Positions 8,548 through 19,024 of a stretch of 64,000 bases of DNA are shown one piece after another (position 1 is the first letter of the stretch; every line of letters starts with the position of its first letter). Origin of the DNA: Serratia entomophila (lineage in GTDB: Bacteria > Pseudomonadota > Gammaproteobacteria > Enterobacterales > Enterobacteriaceae); contig NZ_CP082787.1 in assembly GCF_021462285.1 (NCBI RefSeq), forward strand, positions 3,658,001 to 3,722,000, in the 5' to 3' direction. Below the pieces are notes generated by a model that was not told the origin of the DNA, did not search any database, and saw nothing but the letters and a program-made list of their open reading frames with translations. The translations under genes and the position numbers were made by a program.

Positions 8548-10715
8548 GGCGCCTCCTGGTTGAGGGTATAACGCTCACGCAGCCGCAGGCGCACCGCCTC
8601 CGCCAGCGTATTGAATACAAAGGTAAAGACGAACAGCACCAGCGCGGTGAGGAACAGCACGCGGTAATGGCTGCTGCCGGATACCGCCTCCGGCATTTCT
8701 ATCGCGATATTGGCCGCCAGCGCGCGCAGCCCCTGGAACAGGCTGCCGTCGATAATCGGCGTATTGCCGGTGGCCATCAGCACTATCATGGTTTCCCCGA
8801 CCGCGCGGCCAAAGCCGATCATCAGCGCGGAGAAAATGCCGGCGCTGGCCGAAGGCAGCACCACCCGCACCACGGTTTGCCACTGGGTCGCCCCCAACGC
8901 CAGCGATCCCTGGCTCAGGGTGGCGGGCACGCTGAACAGCGCGTCCTCCGCCAGCGAGAAGATGATAGGCACCAGCGCAAAACCCATCGCCACGCCCACC
9001 ACCAGCGCGTTGCGCTGATCGTAATCGTCACCCAGCCAGAAATGCAGCGGTGCGCCGAAGATAGCCACCTCCAGCCACGGCCCTGCGCTAAACGCCAGCC
9101 ATACGGTCAACGCCAGCAGCGGCAGCAGGATCAGCAGATCGACGCCGGCCGGGCGGCGCGGCGCAAAATGGTTGACCGCCCCGCCGCACAGCAGCACTAC
9201 GGCCGCCAACAGCAGCGGCAGCGACAGCACCGCCAGCAAATAGTGTTCAATCACCGGCGCCAGCCAAATGCCCGCCACCAGGCCAATCACCACCGTCGGC
9301 AGCGCCCCCATCACCTCAATGGCGGGTTTAATCACCCGGCGCAGCCCCCGCGTCATAAAGTAGGCGGTGTAAATCGCGCCGGCCAGCGCCAGCGGAATGG
9401 CGAACAGCATGGCGTAAGCCGCCGCCTTGAAGGTGCCGAAAATCACCGGCACCAGGCTGAACTTGGGTTGGTAGCTGTCTTCGCCGGAGGTGGACTGCCA
9501 AACATAAGCCGGCTGCGGGTAGTTCTCATACCACACCTTGCCCCACAGCGAACGCCAGGTGACGTCGGGATAAGGGTTATCGATGGCATAACGCTGCCAG
9601 CCCTCTGCGGTTTCCAGCAGCAGGCCGTCGCCGCGCGGCGCAAACGCCATGCGCGTCACTGCGCCGCTCAGCCGGCCATTCAGCAGCGGCTGGGGCTGAA
9701 TGCTGGAGAACAGCGAGAAGCCGCCATCGGGCCGCAGGGTGGCGAACACCCGGCGATAAGGCTCGGCCGCCAGCATGTCCTGCGGCTGGGATAAGTGATC
9801 GAAATGCTGCACCGGCGTCAGCTGCCAGCGCGAGTTCTTTTCCACGTCGAACCATTCGCGCGTGTTGCCGTCGGCGCCGGTAATCAGCAGTGCGCTGCCG
9901 CCGGGCAGCGCCGTCAGGCGATAAGGCGGGCGCTCGCCGAGGGTGCGCGTTTCGCTCAGCTGCAGCTGGGCGCCGTCAATCTGGTAACGCGCCAGCCGGT
10001 TGCCCGCCAGCAGGTAAAGCTGACGGCCGTCCGGCGTCAGCACCAGCTGCTGCGCCCCGCCTTCCAGCGCGAGCGCGCTCAGCTGCGGCGCCCGATCGGG
10101 GCTAAAGCGGCCGAAGACCAGGCGGTTGTCTTGCGTCACGCCGGCCAGCAAATACTGGTTGCGGTGCGCCTCCGCCAGGGTCAACAGCTGCAGCGAACGC
10201 CCCTGTTTATCCAGCGCCAGCGGGCGTTGCCCCAGCGGGAATGCCCACTGCGGCAGTGCGGTTTCCGCCGAAGTGAAATCGGCCTGGGCGATCACGAAGC
10301 GGCCGTCGGCCTGCGCCAGCGCGAACAGATCGCGCTCGCCCGCCGCCTGGCTGAGCAGCGCCGGTTTGGCCAGCAGCGTCTGCTGGGCCAGAGGCTCGGC
10401 GGTTTTGCCCCCCTGCGGCGGCGCAAGGCGGTAGAACTGGCCTGCGCCCTGCGCATCGATGCGGTAACCGATGCGCTGCTGCACGTCCATGCCCAGCGCC
10501 AGCGCCGGCCCGGAGGCGTCGATCGGCAGCGGCTGGGCCTGGCCCAGCGACGCCGGTTTGAACAGCGGCAGCACCGCAAACAGCAGGTAAACGAAGATCA
10601 GCATCAGCGTCATCAGCACCAGCAGCCCACTGACGGTCACCGCCGCCTGTACGCCACGGTCGATGCGCCCGCGCAAGCGATCCCGGGGATGTTGAGTTGC
10701 CGTAGTCTGTGCCAT
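8544..10715 (-). CDS. pstC: Phosphate ABC transporter permease PstC, long form
   Basis: Partner permease to PstA. 723 aa against about 319 in E. coli. One helix near residues 28-52 (LVLMTLMLIFVYLLFAVLPLF) is followed by about 370 residues that look periplasmic, with WD40/propeller-like phrases (LTPDGRQLYLLAGNRL, FATLRPDGGFSLFS). The membrane permease domain lies from about residue 425 and contains the EAA-type motif ALGATQWQTVVRVVLPSASAG. ATG at 10715 follows GAGAGAC. First gene of pstCAB and preceded by a Pho box. No phosphate-binding PstS is encoded nearby, so the binding protein must come from elsewhere. Confidence 0.92.
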   Translation of the reverse strand: MAQTTATQHPRDRLRGRIDRGVQAAVTVSGLLVLMTLMLIFVYLLFAVLPLFKPASLGQAQPLPIDASGPALALGMDVQQRIGYRIDAQGAGQFYRLAPPQGGKTAEPLAQQTLLAKPALLSQAAGERDLFALAQADGRFVIAQADFTSAETALPQWAFPLGQRPLALDKQGRSLQLLTLAEAHRNQYLLAGVTQDNRLVFGRFSPDRAPQLSALALEGGAQQLVLTPDGRQLYLLAGNRLARYQIDGAQLQLSETRTLGERPPYRLTALPGGSALLITGADGNTREWFDVEKNSRWQLTPVQHFDHLSQPQDMLAAEPYRRVFATLRPDGGFSLFSSIQPQPLLNGRLSGAVTRMAFAPRGDGLLLETAEGWQRYAIDNPYPDVTWRSLWGKVWYENYPQPAYVWQSTSGEDSYQPKFSLVPVIFGTFKAAAYAMLFAIPLALAGAIYTAYFMTRGLRRVIKPAIEVMGALPTVVIGLVAGIWLAPVIEHYLLAVLSLPLLLAAVVLLCGGAVNHFAPRRPAGVDLLILLPLLALTVWLAFSAGPWLEVAIFGAPLHFWLGDDYDQRNALVVGVAMGFALVPIIFSLAEDALFSVPATLSQGSLALGATQWQTVVRVVLPSASAGIFSALMIGFGRAVGETMIVLMATGNTPIIDGSLFQGLRALAANIAIEMPEAVSGSSHYRVLFLTALVLFVFTFVFNTLAEAVRLRLRERYTLNQEAP

Positions 10716-11110
10716 GTCTCTCGCTGTCGCTGATGAAATCGGGCTTGCACCGTAAGATAACCGGGCATCTTATGTCAGTTTTGTGACGTTTGCATGACAA
10801 ACTTGGCCGCCGTTCCTTTAGCGTTTTCTACTGCCATAGGCCAATATGGCGTGGTTATATTGCTGAAAAATGATGGCGAAGCCGATCTCTTTACCCGCCT
10901 AAAAGCCTTATATTCATCATTTATTCCAGCAGAGCGGGAAGGCTGCCCTCACCGCCGCAGAAAAAAATTTTCCGCCATCAAATGCCGCCCCCCAACGCAA
11001 TGGATATGTTGGACTTTCCTGTCAATCTCTCGCAATAATGAGGAAGGACAATAGAGCGGCATCCGGGCGCTGCGTCCCGGATCCTATTCTAAAATTGAAC
11101 TGGAGTGGCA
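10716..11110. other. Intergenic region between divergent pstCAB and ppk-ppx
   Basis: 395 bp holding the Pho box (10768-10800) on the pstC side and about 300 bp of ppk leader. A reading frame at 10794-11054 has no homology, no ribosome-binding site and odd composition, so I take it as non-coding. I see no convincing second Pho box next to ppk, only a lone CTGTCA near 11019. Confidence 0.5.
10768..10800 (-). promoter_or_regulatory. Pho box (PhoB operator) of pstCAB, three 11-bp units
   Basis: On the minus strand three consecutive 11-mers, TTGTCATGCAA, ACGTCACAAAA and CTGACATAAGA, each carry a variant of the TGTCA core of the PhoB 11-bp repeat. The array ends about 55 bp before the pstC start, the expected place for activation under phosphate starvation. 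Spacing and core are seen; PhoB binding is inferred. Confidence 0.75.
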
Positions 11111-13174
11111 ATGGGTCAGGAAAAGCTCTACATCGAAAAAGAACTAAGCTGGTTATCCTTTAATGAACGCGTGTTGCAGGAAGCCGCAGATAAGAGCAAT
11201 CCCCTGATTGAGCGCATGCGTTTTCTGGGCATTTACTCCAACAACCTCGACGAGTTCTATAAGGTCCGCTTCGCCGATCTCAAACGACGCATCCTGATCA
11301 GTGAAGAACAAGGCTCCGCCGGCGCCTCGCGCCACCTGTTGAAAAAGATCCAGGCCAAGGTGCTGAAAACCGATCAGGAGTTCGACAGCCTGTATAACGA
11401 CCTGCTGTTGGAGATGGCGCGCAACCAGATCTTCCTGATCAACGAACGCCAGGTCTCCGAAAACCAGCAAATCTGGCTGCGGCAATACTTCAAGCAGCAC
11501 CTGCGCCAGCACATCACGCCGATCCTGATCAACCACGACACCAATCTGGTGCAGTTCCTGAAAGACGATTACACCTATCTGGCGGTAGAGATCATCCGCG
11601 GCGCGCGCATCGACTACGCGTTGCTGGAAATCCCCTCCGACAAGGTGCCGCGCTTCGTCAACCTGCCGCCGGAAGCGCCGCGCCGCCGCAAACCGATGAT
11701 CTTGCTGGACAACATTCTGCGCTACTGCCTGGACGACATCTTCAAGGGGTTCTTCGACTACGACGCGCTCAATGCCTATTCGATGAAAATGACCCGCGAC
11801 GCAGAATACGATCTGGTCACCGAGATGGAATCCAGCCTGCTGGAACTGATGTCTTCCAGCCTGAAACAGCGCCTCACCGCCGAGCCGGTGCGCTTCGTTT
11901 ATCAGCGCGATATGCCGAACGAGATGGTGGAGCTGCTGCGCGGCAAGCTCGGCATCTCCAACTACGACTCGGTGATCGCCGGCGGGCGTTACCATAACTT
12001 CAAAGACTTCATCAGCTTCCCGAACGTCGGCAAAGCCAACCTGGTCAACAGGCCGCTGCCGCGCCTGCGCCATATCTGGTTCGACCGTTTCCGCAACGGC
12101 TTCGACGCCATTCGCGAACAAGACGTGCTGCTGTATTACCCGTACCACACCTTCGAGCACGTGTTGGAGCTGTTGCGCCAGGCATCGTTCGATCCGAGCG
12201 TGCTGGCGATAAAAATCAACATTTACCGCGTAGCGAAAGACTCGCGCATCATCGAGTCGATGATCCACGCGGCGCACAACGGCAAAAAGGTCACGGTGGT
12301 GGTCGAGCTGCAGGCGCGCTTCGACGAAGAGGCCAACATCCACTGGGCCAAACGCCTGACCGAAGCCGGCGTGCACGTGATTTTCTCGGCGCCGGGGCTG
12401 AAAATCCACGCCAAGCTGTTCCTGATCTCACGCCGGGAAGGCGACCAAATTGTGCGCTATGCTCATATCGGCACCGGCAACTTCAACGAAAAGACCGCGC
12501 GTATTTATACCGACTATTCGTTGCTGACCGCCGACGCGCGCATTACCAACGAAGTGCGCCGGGTGTTCAACTTTATCGAGAACCCGTATCGCCCGGTCAC
12601 CTTCGATAACCTGATGGTATCGCCGCAGAACTCGCGGTTGAAACTGTACGAACTGATCGACAACGAAATCGCCAACGCCCAGGCCGGAGAACAGGCCGGC
12701 ATTATGCTAAAAATCAATAATCTGGTGGATAAAGGGCTGGTAGATCGGTTATATACCGCATCCGGCGCCGGCGTAAAAATACGCCTGCTGGTGCGTGGCA
12801 TGTGTTCTTTGATTCCCAACCTGCCGGGGATCAGTGACAATATCCAGGTGATCAGCATCGTCGACCGCTATCTGGAACACGATCGGGTGTACGTTTTCGA
12901 CAACAAAGGTGACAAACGGGTGTATCTGTCCTCCGCCGACTGGATGACCCGCAACATAGATTACCGCATCGAAGTGGCGGTATCGCTGCTGGATCCGGCG
13001 CTGAAACAGCGCGTTCTGGATATTCTGGAGATCCTGTTCAGCGATACGGTCAAAGCCCGCTATCTAGACAAAGAACTGAGCAACCAGTACGTGCCGCGCG
13101 GCAACCGCCGCAAGGTGCGCTCACAGGTGGCTATTTACGAGTATTTAAAAGCTCTGGAACAACCAGGACAGTAG
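11111..13174 (+). CDS. ppk1: Polyphosphate kinase 1
   Basis: Membrane-associated enzyme that polymerises the gamma-phosphate of ATP into polyphosphate. 687 aa from the ATG at 11111 ([18 protein letters not shown]), matching the E. coli start; a GTG two codons upstream is also in frame. The phospho-accepting His is in [11 protein letters not shown] near residue 433, and the second conserved His is in [20 protein letters not shown]. The C-terminal [17 protein letters not shown] motif (here [14 protein letters not shown]) is intact. A GGAG lies just before the start. It is followed 10 nt later by ppx, forming the usual ppk-ppx operon. Confidence 0.98.
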   Translation: MGQEKLYIEKELSWLSFNERVLQEAADKSNPLIERMRFLGIYSNNLDEFYKVRFADLKRRILISEEQGSAGASRHLLKKIQAKVLKTDQEFDSLYNDLLLEMARNQIFLINERQVSENQQIWLRQYFKQHLRQHITPILINHDTNLVQFLKDDYTYLAVEIIRGARIDYALLEIPSDKVPRFVNLPPEAPRRRKPMILLDNILRYCLDDIFKGFFDYDALNAYSMKMTRDAEYDLVTEMESSLLELMSSSLKQRLTAEPVRFVYQRDMPNEMVELLRGKLGISNYDSVIAGGRYHNFKDFISFPNVGKANLVNRPLPRLRHIWFDRFRNGFDAIREQDVLLYYPYHTFEHVLELLRQASFDPSVLAIKINIYRVAKDSRIIESMIHAAHNGKKVTVVVELQARFDEEANIHWAKRLTEAGVHVIFSAPGLKIHAKLFLISRREGDQIVRYAHIGTGNFNEKTARIYTDYSLLTADARITNEVRRVFNFIENPYRPVTFDNLMVSPQNSRLKLYELIDNEIANAQAGEQAGIMLKINNLVDKGLVDRLYTASGAGVKIRLLVRGMCSLIPNLPGISDNIQVISIVDRYLEHDRVYVFDNKGDKRVYLSSADWMTRNIDYRIEVAVSLLDPALKQRVLDILEILFSDTVKARYLDKELSNQYVPRGNRRKVRSQVAIYEYLKALEQPGQ

Positions 13175-13184
13175 GCCAGCAACT

Positions 13185-14735
13185 ATGCCGCTAAAAAGCA
13201 CTGCAACGAACAAACCGCAGGAATTCGCTGCCATCGACCTCGGGTCGAACAGCTTCCACATGGTGATAGCCCGCGTCGTCAACGGCGCCTTACAGGTGTT
13301 AGGCCGTTTAAAACAGCGGGTACACCTCGCCGATGGATTGGACAGCAATAATGTGCTCAGTGAAGAGGCAATGGAACGCGGCCTGGCCTGCCTGGCGCTG
13401 TTCGCCGAACGGCTGCAGGGCTTCCCTGCCGATAACGTCACCATCGTCGGCACCCATACCCTGCGCCAGGCGGTGAATGCCGAGGTGTTCCTCAAGCGCG
13501 CCGCCAAGGTCATCCCCTACCCGATCGAAATCATCGCCGGCCAGGAAGAGGCGCGTCTGATCTTCATGGGCGTGGAACACACCCAGCCCGAGAAAGGCCG
13601 CAAGCTGGTGATCGACATCGGCGGCGGCTCAACCGAGCTGGTTATCGGCGAAGATTTCGAACCGCTGCTGGCGGAAAGCCGCCGCATGGGCTGCGTCAGC
13701 TTCGCCCAGATGTTCTTCCCGGGCGGGGAGATCGGCAAAAACAACTTCCGCCGCGCGCGCCTTGCCGCAGCGCAGAAGCTGGAAACCCTGGCCTGGCAAT
13801 ACCGCATTCAGGGTTGGCAATACGCCCTGGGCGCCTCGGGCACCATCAAGGCCGCGCACGAAGTGCTGGTGGCGATGGGCGAAAAAGACGGCCTGATCAC
13901 TCTGGATCGGCTGGAAATGCTGGCCGAGCAGGTGCTGCAGTTCAAGAATTTCAACGCGTTAAGCCTGCCGGGGCTGTCGGAAGACCGCCAGTCGGTGTTC
14001 GTGCCGGGGCTGGCTATCCTGTGCGGCGTGTTCGATGCGCTGGCGATACGCGACCTGCGCCTGTCCGACGGCGCGCTGCGCGAAGGCGTGCTGTATGAAA
14101 TGGAAGGCCGCTTCCGCCATCAGGACATCCGCAGCCGCACCGCCAAAAGCCTGGCCGATCACTACAACATCGACCGCGAACAGGCCAAACGGGTGCTGGA
14201 AACCACCGAGCTGCTGTATTCACAGTGGATGGCGCAAAATACCAAGCTGGTGCATCCGCAGCTGGAAGCGCTGCTGAAGTGGGCCGCCATGCTGCACGAG
14301 GTGGGCCTGAGCATCAACCACAGCGGCATGCATCGCCATTCGGCCTACATTCTGCAAAACTCCAACCTGCCGGGCTTCAACCAGGAGCAACAGCTGCTGC
14401 TGGCGGCGCTGGTGCGCTTCCACCGCAAGGCCATCAAGCTGGAAGAGCTGCCGCGCCTGAACCTGTTCAAGAAAAAGCATTACCTGCCGCTGATCCAGCT
14501 GCTGCGGCTGAGCACCCTGCTCAACAACCAGCGCCAGTCGACCACCACGCCGGAGACGCTGCGCCTGAGCACCGACGACAACCACTGGACGCTGCGTTTC
14601 CCCAGCGGCTATCTGGCGCAGAACAACCTGGTGCAGCTGGACTTCGAACGCGAGCAGGCCTACTGGAACGACGTTGTCGGCTGGAAGCTGGTTATCGAGG
14701 AAGAAGGCTCGCAGGGCGAACAGCGCACCGCCTGA
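13185..14735 (+). CDS. ppx: Exopolyphosphatase
   Basis: Processively removes phosphate from polyphosphate ends; an ASKHA-fold (actin/sugar kinase/Hsp70) enzyme related to GppA. 516 aa. The two phosphate-binding loops are [14 protein letters not shown] (about residues 15-28) and [14 protein letters not shown] (about residues 143-156). The C-terminal HD-like region contains [20 protein letters not shown]. Second gene of ppk-ppx, with the start 10 nt after the ppk stop. It ends 3 bp before the convergent pdeF stop, with no room for a terminator between them. Confidence 0.97.
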   Translation: MPLKSTATNKPQEFAAIDLGSNSFHMVIARVVNGALQVLGRLKQRVHLADGLDSNNVLSEEAMERGLACLALFAERLQGFPADNVTIVGTHTLRQAVNAEVFLKRAAKVIPYPIEIIAGQEEARLIFMGVEHTQPEKGRKLVIDIGGGSTELVIGEDFEPLLAESRRMGCVSFAQMFFPGGEIGKNNFRRARLAAAQKLETLAWQYRIQGWQYALGASGTIKAAHEVLVAMGEKDGLITLDRLEMLAEQVLQFKNFNALSLPGLSEDRQSVFVPGLAILCGVFDALAIRDLRLSDGALREGVLYEMEGRFRHQDIRSRTAKSLADHYNIDREQAKRVLETTELLYSQWMAQNTKLVHPQLEALLKWAAMLHEVGLSINHSGMHRHSAYILQNSNLPGFNQEQQLLLAALVRFHRKAIKLEELPRLNLFKKKHYLPLIQLLRLSTLLNNQRQSTTTPETLRLSTDDNHWTLRFPSGYLAQNNLVQLDFEREQAYWNDVVGWKLVIEEEGSQGEQRTA

Positions 14736-14738
14736 TCC

Positions 14739-16976
14739 TCAGCGCCCCTCTGCCGCCGGAGGGGCGTCTGCCGCCAGCTGCGCCAGCGGCTGCGGCCTGC
14801 CGATATAGTAGCCCTGCATGTAACTCACCCCCAGCGTTTTCAGCGCCTCGAACTGTGCTTCGCTCTCGACGTATTCCGCCACGATGCGCAACCGCTTTAA
14901 CTGCGCCACCTCGCATATCGAGGCGATAATTTGCCGATCCAACGGGTTAGTCAACATGCCGCGCACGAAGCTGCCGTCAATTTTCAGCGTATCCACCTGC
15001 AGCATCTTCAGCCGCTCGTAGCTGGAATAGCCGGTGCCGAAATCGTCGATCGCCAGGCGGCAGCCCAATGCCCGCAGCGCCTGCAGGCTGGCGCTGGCGC
15101 AGTCGGTTTCCTGCAGCAGGTGCGACTCCGTGACCTCCAGCATCAGCCGCGCCGGTTCAATCCGGTAGTGTCTCAGCAGCGTACGCAGATCCTGGCTCAG
15201 CATCGGGCGGCACAGCGATGACGGCGATAGGTTCACCGCAAAATGCGCCTGCGGCAGGCGGTCTCGCTGGCGCGCCATAAACTGCAGCGTATGGCGCAGC
15301 ACCCACATATCCAACGCGTAGGTCAGGCCAAATTCGTGCGCTACCGGTAAAAAGGCGTCGGGCGGCAACAGGCCGCCCTGCGCGTCCGGCAGGCGCAGCA
15401 GGATTTCATGGTAGCAGCCGCCCCGCACGCCAAGGATAGGCTGCGCCATCAGCACAAAGCCGTCATGATCCAGCGCCTGCTGCACGCCGTGCAGCACCGC
15501 CACCTTGCGCCTGATTTCCTCTTGCAGCCGGCGCCGGTCATGCTGCGCGTTCTCTGGCCGCCCGCTGCTCAGCGACACCTCGGCCAGCGAACTCAGCTCG
15601 CCCAACAGCGGGTACAGGTGTTCCTGGCCCGGCCCCGCCGCACCATAGCCGATCCCCAACGAGGGATGGACCGGCAAGCCGTTCCACACCAGGCGAAATT
15701 TTTCCAGCGCCAGATAAATGCGCGCCACCTGCGGCTGAGCGTCGCCCCCCTCCAGCCGCAGCAGCAGATCGTAACCCGGCAGGTGATAAACCCCATCATC
15801 CGGCTTCAGCACCTGGCGCAACAGCGCCGCCAGCTGTTGTTTGAAGCGGATACGCAGCTGCATGCCATAGTTGTGGCTGAGCAGATCCAATTCAGCCACT
15901 CGCAGAAAGCACAACGTCGAATGCGGCGCGGCGGCCAAATCGCGCCTGAGCGCCCGCAGGTTGGGCAAGCCGATCATCGGGTCCCGCAGCGCGGCGTTTT
16001 GCGCCCGGGCCTGGGTCGCCCGCTGCCGGGTGTTGATCGCCGACACCAGGAAAACGCACAGCGTAAATACCAGCAGCATGGAAGAAATAAAGGCGATGTT
16101 GTGCAACGGGTTATCCCACTGCATATAGCCGCGATAATAGGTGAACAGCACCAGCAAGGTGACGGGCCAGACCACGCTGTTGAACTGATAGCCAAAGCGC
16201 ATCGCGCTGTACAGCATCACCGGCAACAGCAGCGTCAAACCGTAGTCGTTCAGCAACGGGTAAACGTCGCCCTCCATGCGATAACACAGGGCGGAGAGCA
16301 TACAGCCCATCACCAGCAGCCATAGCCGCAGCTCGCCTTTGCCGCTTTCGCACGCCTTTTCGCGGCGAAAACGCCGCCACAGCGCCAGCGCGCAGCGCGG
16401 CTTGACCAGGCAGCGCAATGCCGCGTAAAACAGCGGCATGGCGGTCAGGCAACCCAGCAGCAACGCCTGAAAGTTGACCAGGCTGCGCAGGTAGCCGGCA
16501 TAGCCGGACGCCAGCCCCAGCTCATCGGGCAAGGCGCCCAGGCCAATCAACAGCTGCAGGCCCAAAATGAACAACAGCGACGGCAAGGCGACCAACCATA
16601 ACAGCCGCGCCCGCGCAAGGCTCAGGCTGCCGGGCGCGGCGCACCAGCGGCGCCGGGTGCGCCAGCGGTACCCCAACCAACTGAGGCTCAAACAGCCCAG
16701 GAACAGCATCATCATGATGATGCCAATCTCCAGGCCGAGCCGGCTGGCATAACGCAGCAGAACGGCGGCGGCGATGCCCGGCAGCGCTCGCCAGTCAAAG
16801 CACCGCAGCAGCGCGATGCAGGCCGCCAGCGGTAAATAGATCAGGTAAACCTTGCCCTCGGGCGACAGGAAATGCGGCGACAGCCAACCGGCAATCGGGA
16901 TCAACAGCAGGCTGCAGATTAAGGGATAACCCCACCCGCGGTGGCGTAACCGTCGGATCAATAAATCCATAAACAT
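14739..16976 (-). CDS. pdeF: Membrane cyclic-di-GMP phosphodiesterase (YfgF/PdeF)
   Basis: Hydrolyses cyclic-di-GMP. 745 aa, as E. coli YfgF (747), which also lies next to ppx. Residues 1-315 are a multi-helix membrane sensor region. Residues about 330-480 are a degenerate GGDEF domain whose signature is replaced by HLPGYDLLL, so cyclase activity is not expected. The C-terminal EAL domain carries EILLRL (EXLXR), NLSPSSL, LMLEVTES, AIDDFGTGYSSYERL and DTLKIDGSFV, with all metal and catalytic residues apparently present. ATG at 16976 has AAGGAG eight bases upstream. Confidence 0.94.
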   Translation of the reverse strand: MFMDLLIRRLRHRGWGYPLICSLLLIPIAGWLSPHFLSPEGKVYLIYLPLAACIALLRCFDWRALPGIAAAVLLRYASRLGLEIGIIMMMLFLGCLSLSWLGYRWRTRRRWCAAPGSLSLARARLLWLVALPSLLFILGLQLLIGLGALPDELGLASGYAGYLRSLVNFQALLLGCLTAMPLFYAALRCLVKPRCALALWRRFRREKACESGKGELRLWLLVMGCMLSALCYRMEGDVYPLLNDYGLTLLLPVMLYSAMRFGYQFNSVVWPVTLLVLFTYYRGYMQWDNPLHNIAFISSMLLVFTLCVFLVSAINTRQRATQARAQNAALRDPMIGLPNLRALRRDLAAAPHSTLCFLRVAELDLLSHNYGMQLRIRFKQQLAALLRQVLKPDDGVYHLPGYDLLLRLEGGDAQPQVARIYLALEKFRLVWNGLPVHPSLGIGYGAAGPGQEHLYPLLGELSSLAEVSLSSGRPENAQHDRRRLQEEIRRKVAVLHGVQQALDHDGFVLMAQPILGVRGGCYHEILLRLPDAQGGLLPPDAFLPVAHEFGLTYALDMWVLRHTLQFMARQRDRLPQAHFAVNLSPSSLCRPMLSQDLRTLLRHYRIEPARLMLEVTESHLLQETDCASASLQALRALGCRLAIDDFGTGYSSYERLKMLQVDTLKIDGSFVRGMLTNPLDRQIIASICEVAQLKRLRIVAEYVESEAQFEALKTLGVSYMQGYYIGRPQPLAQLAADAPPAAEGR

Positions 16977-17305
16977 CAGGCAGGCTCCTTTCCATACCGC
17001 TATCCATTCAGGACAGCGGCGAGAAAGCGGCGGCGTGAATGGCTGTAAATTTTATGCGCTGGGGTCGGTCAGGATTTGACCGCGATCAATCAATAGATAA
17101 AAATCCGGTAAAAAATGAGCAAACCAACTTTTTGTATTACCCTGGCGTCAGGTTACTTTCCATAAACCAAACCTAAACTAAACGGCGGTAGAATGCGCTG
17201 CTTCAGCGGCAGGAAATAAATGGACAACTTTTGTCATCAGCGCCTAAAATTCCGGTTACAACTTCCGCCATCAGATAACACGGGAACCGGCAGGCCGGGT
17301 GATAT
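16977..17305. other. Intergenic region between pdeF and yfgG
   Basis: 329 bp of moderate AT content with no coding signal. TTGACC (17076-17081) and TAAAAA (from 17098) with a 16-bp spacer could be a sigma-70 promoter reading rightwards about 200 bp ahead of yfgG. Nothing else is evident. Confidence 0.3.
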
Positions 17306-17485
17306 ATGCGTAGAAAAACCACCGGACAAATGACGAAGATAGTGTTGTTTATCAGCTTTATCATTTTGATTGGCCGGCTGCTGTACGCCGCCGTGGTGGC
17401 GGTGCCCCATCATCAGGAAAAGCGGCTGGCGCCCCCTCAAAGCGCCACCGAAAGCAGCGCAGAAAATCGGGGCAATGCCCCCTAG
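17306..17485 (+). CDS. yfgG: YfgG family small membrane protein
   Basis: 59 aa, MRRKTTGQMTKIVLFISF and onwards. It has a basic N-terminus, one hydrophobic helix (about residues 11-32) and a polar tail after VPHHQEK. The pattern MTxIVLxISFI, GRLLYAAV and HHQ-K matches E. coli YfgG (63 aa), which also sits beside pdeF and has been linked to nickel/cobalt stress. The start is fixed by an in-frame TGA two codons upstream (17300-17302); a second ATG at 17330 is possible. No clear ribosome-binding site. mgtE follows about 100 bp later on the same strand. Confidence 0.82.
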   Translation: MRRKTTGQMTKIVLFISFIILIGRLLYAAVVAVPHHQEKRLAPPQSATESSAENRGNAP

Positions 17486-17586
17486 ACGCCTTGCCCGCCC
17501 GTTTCATAAAAATGACGCCTGCACTCGCTATGCTCTATCTTTGAGAGAGCCCCCGCAAGGAACCCGAGCGCCCGTTAAGGAATACC

Positions 17587-19020
17587 ATGTCTGCCGCTAC
17601 CCATAACGTCAAAAAAGTCGCTGAACATCGCCAGCGCATCCTTTCGCTGCTGTTAAACAACAAAGAGCTGGTCGACGGTATTCTCGGCCGGCCGGGGGAT
17701 GAAAACGTCCTCAGCAAGAGCGAATTGCTGAATCAGACGGCGGAGATCACCAGCCTGCTGGACGATATGCACGCCGCCGACCTGGCGGATTTGCTGGAGG
17801 CCTTGCCGCAGGACGAACGCCTGGCGCTGTGGCGGCTGGTGGGCAATGCCAAACGCGGCCAAACGCTGGTGGAAGTGGCTGAGCCGGTGTGGGACAGCCT
17901 GATCGAAGAAATGAGCGATAAAGACCTGCTCAAAGCGATCAAAACGCTGGACGTCGACGAGCAGGCCTACCTGGCGCAATACCTGCCGCGCAACCTGATG
18001 GGCCGCCTGCTGACCTCGCTGGAGCCGGAGCAGCGCGCTCAGGTGCGCGAGATGATCCACTACGGCAAGGACACCGTCGGCTGGATGATGGACTTCGAGC
18101 TGGTGGCGGTGCGCCCGGACGTCACGCTCGGCGCGGTGCACCGCTTCCTGCGCATGCGCAAAACCATCCCGGACGCCACCGACAAACTGTTCGTCACCGA
18201 TCGCAAAAACACCCTGCTGGGCGAACTGCCGCTCACCGCGGTGCTGCTGAACGACCCGGAGACCCTGGTGCGCGACGTGATGGACAACGATCCCGCCAGC
18301 TTCCAGCCCGAAGATAAAGCCGACGAAGCGGCCGGCGCCTTCGAACGTTATGACCTGATCAGCGCCCCGGTGATCGACGCCAAGGGCAAGCTGATGGGCC
18401 GCCTGACCATTGAAGAGATTGTCGACGCCGTCAACGAAGAAAGCGACACCAACCTGCGCCGTCTGGGCGGTTTGAGCCCGGAAGAAGACGTGTTCGCGCC
18501 GGTCAGCAAGGCGGTGAAAACCCGCTGGGCCTGGCTGGCCATCAACCTGTGCACCGCGTTTATCGCCTCGCGGGTCATCGGCCTGTTCGAACACACCATT
18601 TCACAGCTGGTGGCGCTGGCGGCGTTGATGCCGATCGTCGCCGGCATCGGCGGCAACACCGGCAACCAGACCATCACCATGATCGTCCGTGCGCTGGCGC
18701 TGCACCAGATCGAGGTCGGCAACATTTCGCGCCTGCTGCTCAGGGAGCTGGGGGTGGCTGTCATCAACGGCGTGGTGTGGGGCGGCATCATGGGCGTGGT
18801 CACCTGGCTGCTGTATGGCGATCTGGCTATGGGCGGCGTGATGACGCTGGCGATGATCCTCAACCTGCTGGTGGCGGCGCTGATGGGCGTGGTGATCCCG
18901 ATGACCATGATCAAGCTGGGCCGCGATCCGGCGGTGGGCTCCAGCGTGCTGATCACCGCGCTGACCGACACCGGCGGCTTCTTTATCTTCCTCGGCCTCG
19001 CGACGATATTTCTGCTTTAA
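17587..19020 (+). CDS. mgtE: Magnesium transporter MgtE
   Basis: Mg2+ channel/transporter of the inner membrane, gated by its cytosolic domains. 477 aa. The N domain (residues 20-140) contains LADLLEALPQDERLALWRLV, two CBS repeats lie at about 145-270, and five helices lie in the last 190 residues. The pore motif is PIVAGIGGNTGNQ (about residues 344-356), and the metal-site Asp is in the last helix region ALTDTGGFFIFLG. GTTAAGGAATACC precedes the ATG. It converges on alkA with only a few bases between stops. Confidence 0.95.
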   Translation: MSAATHNVKKVAEHRQRILSLLLNNKELVDGILGRPGDENVLSKSELLNQTAEITSLLDDMHAADLADLLEALPQDERLALWRLVGNAKRGQTLVEVAEPVWDSLIEEMSDKDLLKAIKTLDVDEQAYLAQYLPRNLMGRLLTSLEPEQRAQVREMIHYGKDTVGWMMDFELVAVRPDVTLGAVHRFLRMRKTIPDATDKLFVTDRKNTLLGELPLTAVLLNDPETLVRDVMDNDPASFQPEDKADEAAGAFERYDLISAPVIDAKGKLMGRLTIEEIVDAVNEESDTNLRRLGGLSPEEDVFAPVSKAVKTRWAWLAINLCTAFIASRVIGLFEHTISQLVALAALMPIVAGIGGNTGNQTITMIVRALALHQIEVGNISRLLLRELGVAVINGVVWGGIMGVVTWLLYGDLAMGGVMTLAMILNLLVAALMGVVIPMTMIKLGRDPAVGSSVLITALTDTGGFFIFLGLATIFLL

Positions 19021-19024
19021 CGGC

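Noticed and set aside
10794..11054. 86-codon frame in the pst-ppk gap
   Set aside because: No ribosome-binding site, overlaps the Pho box, no homology.
13145..13513. Frames antisense to ppx start
   Set aside because: Shadow of ppx; no independent support.
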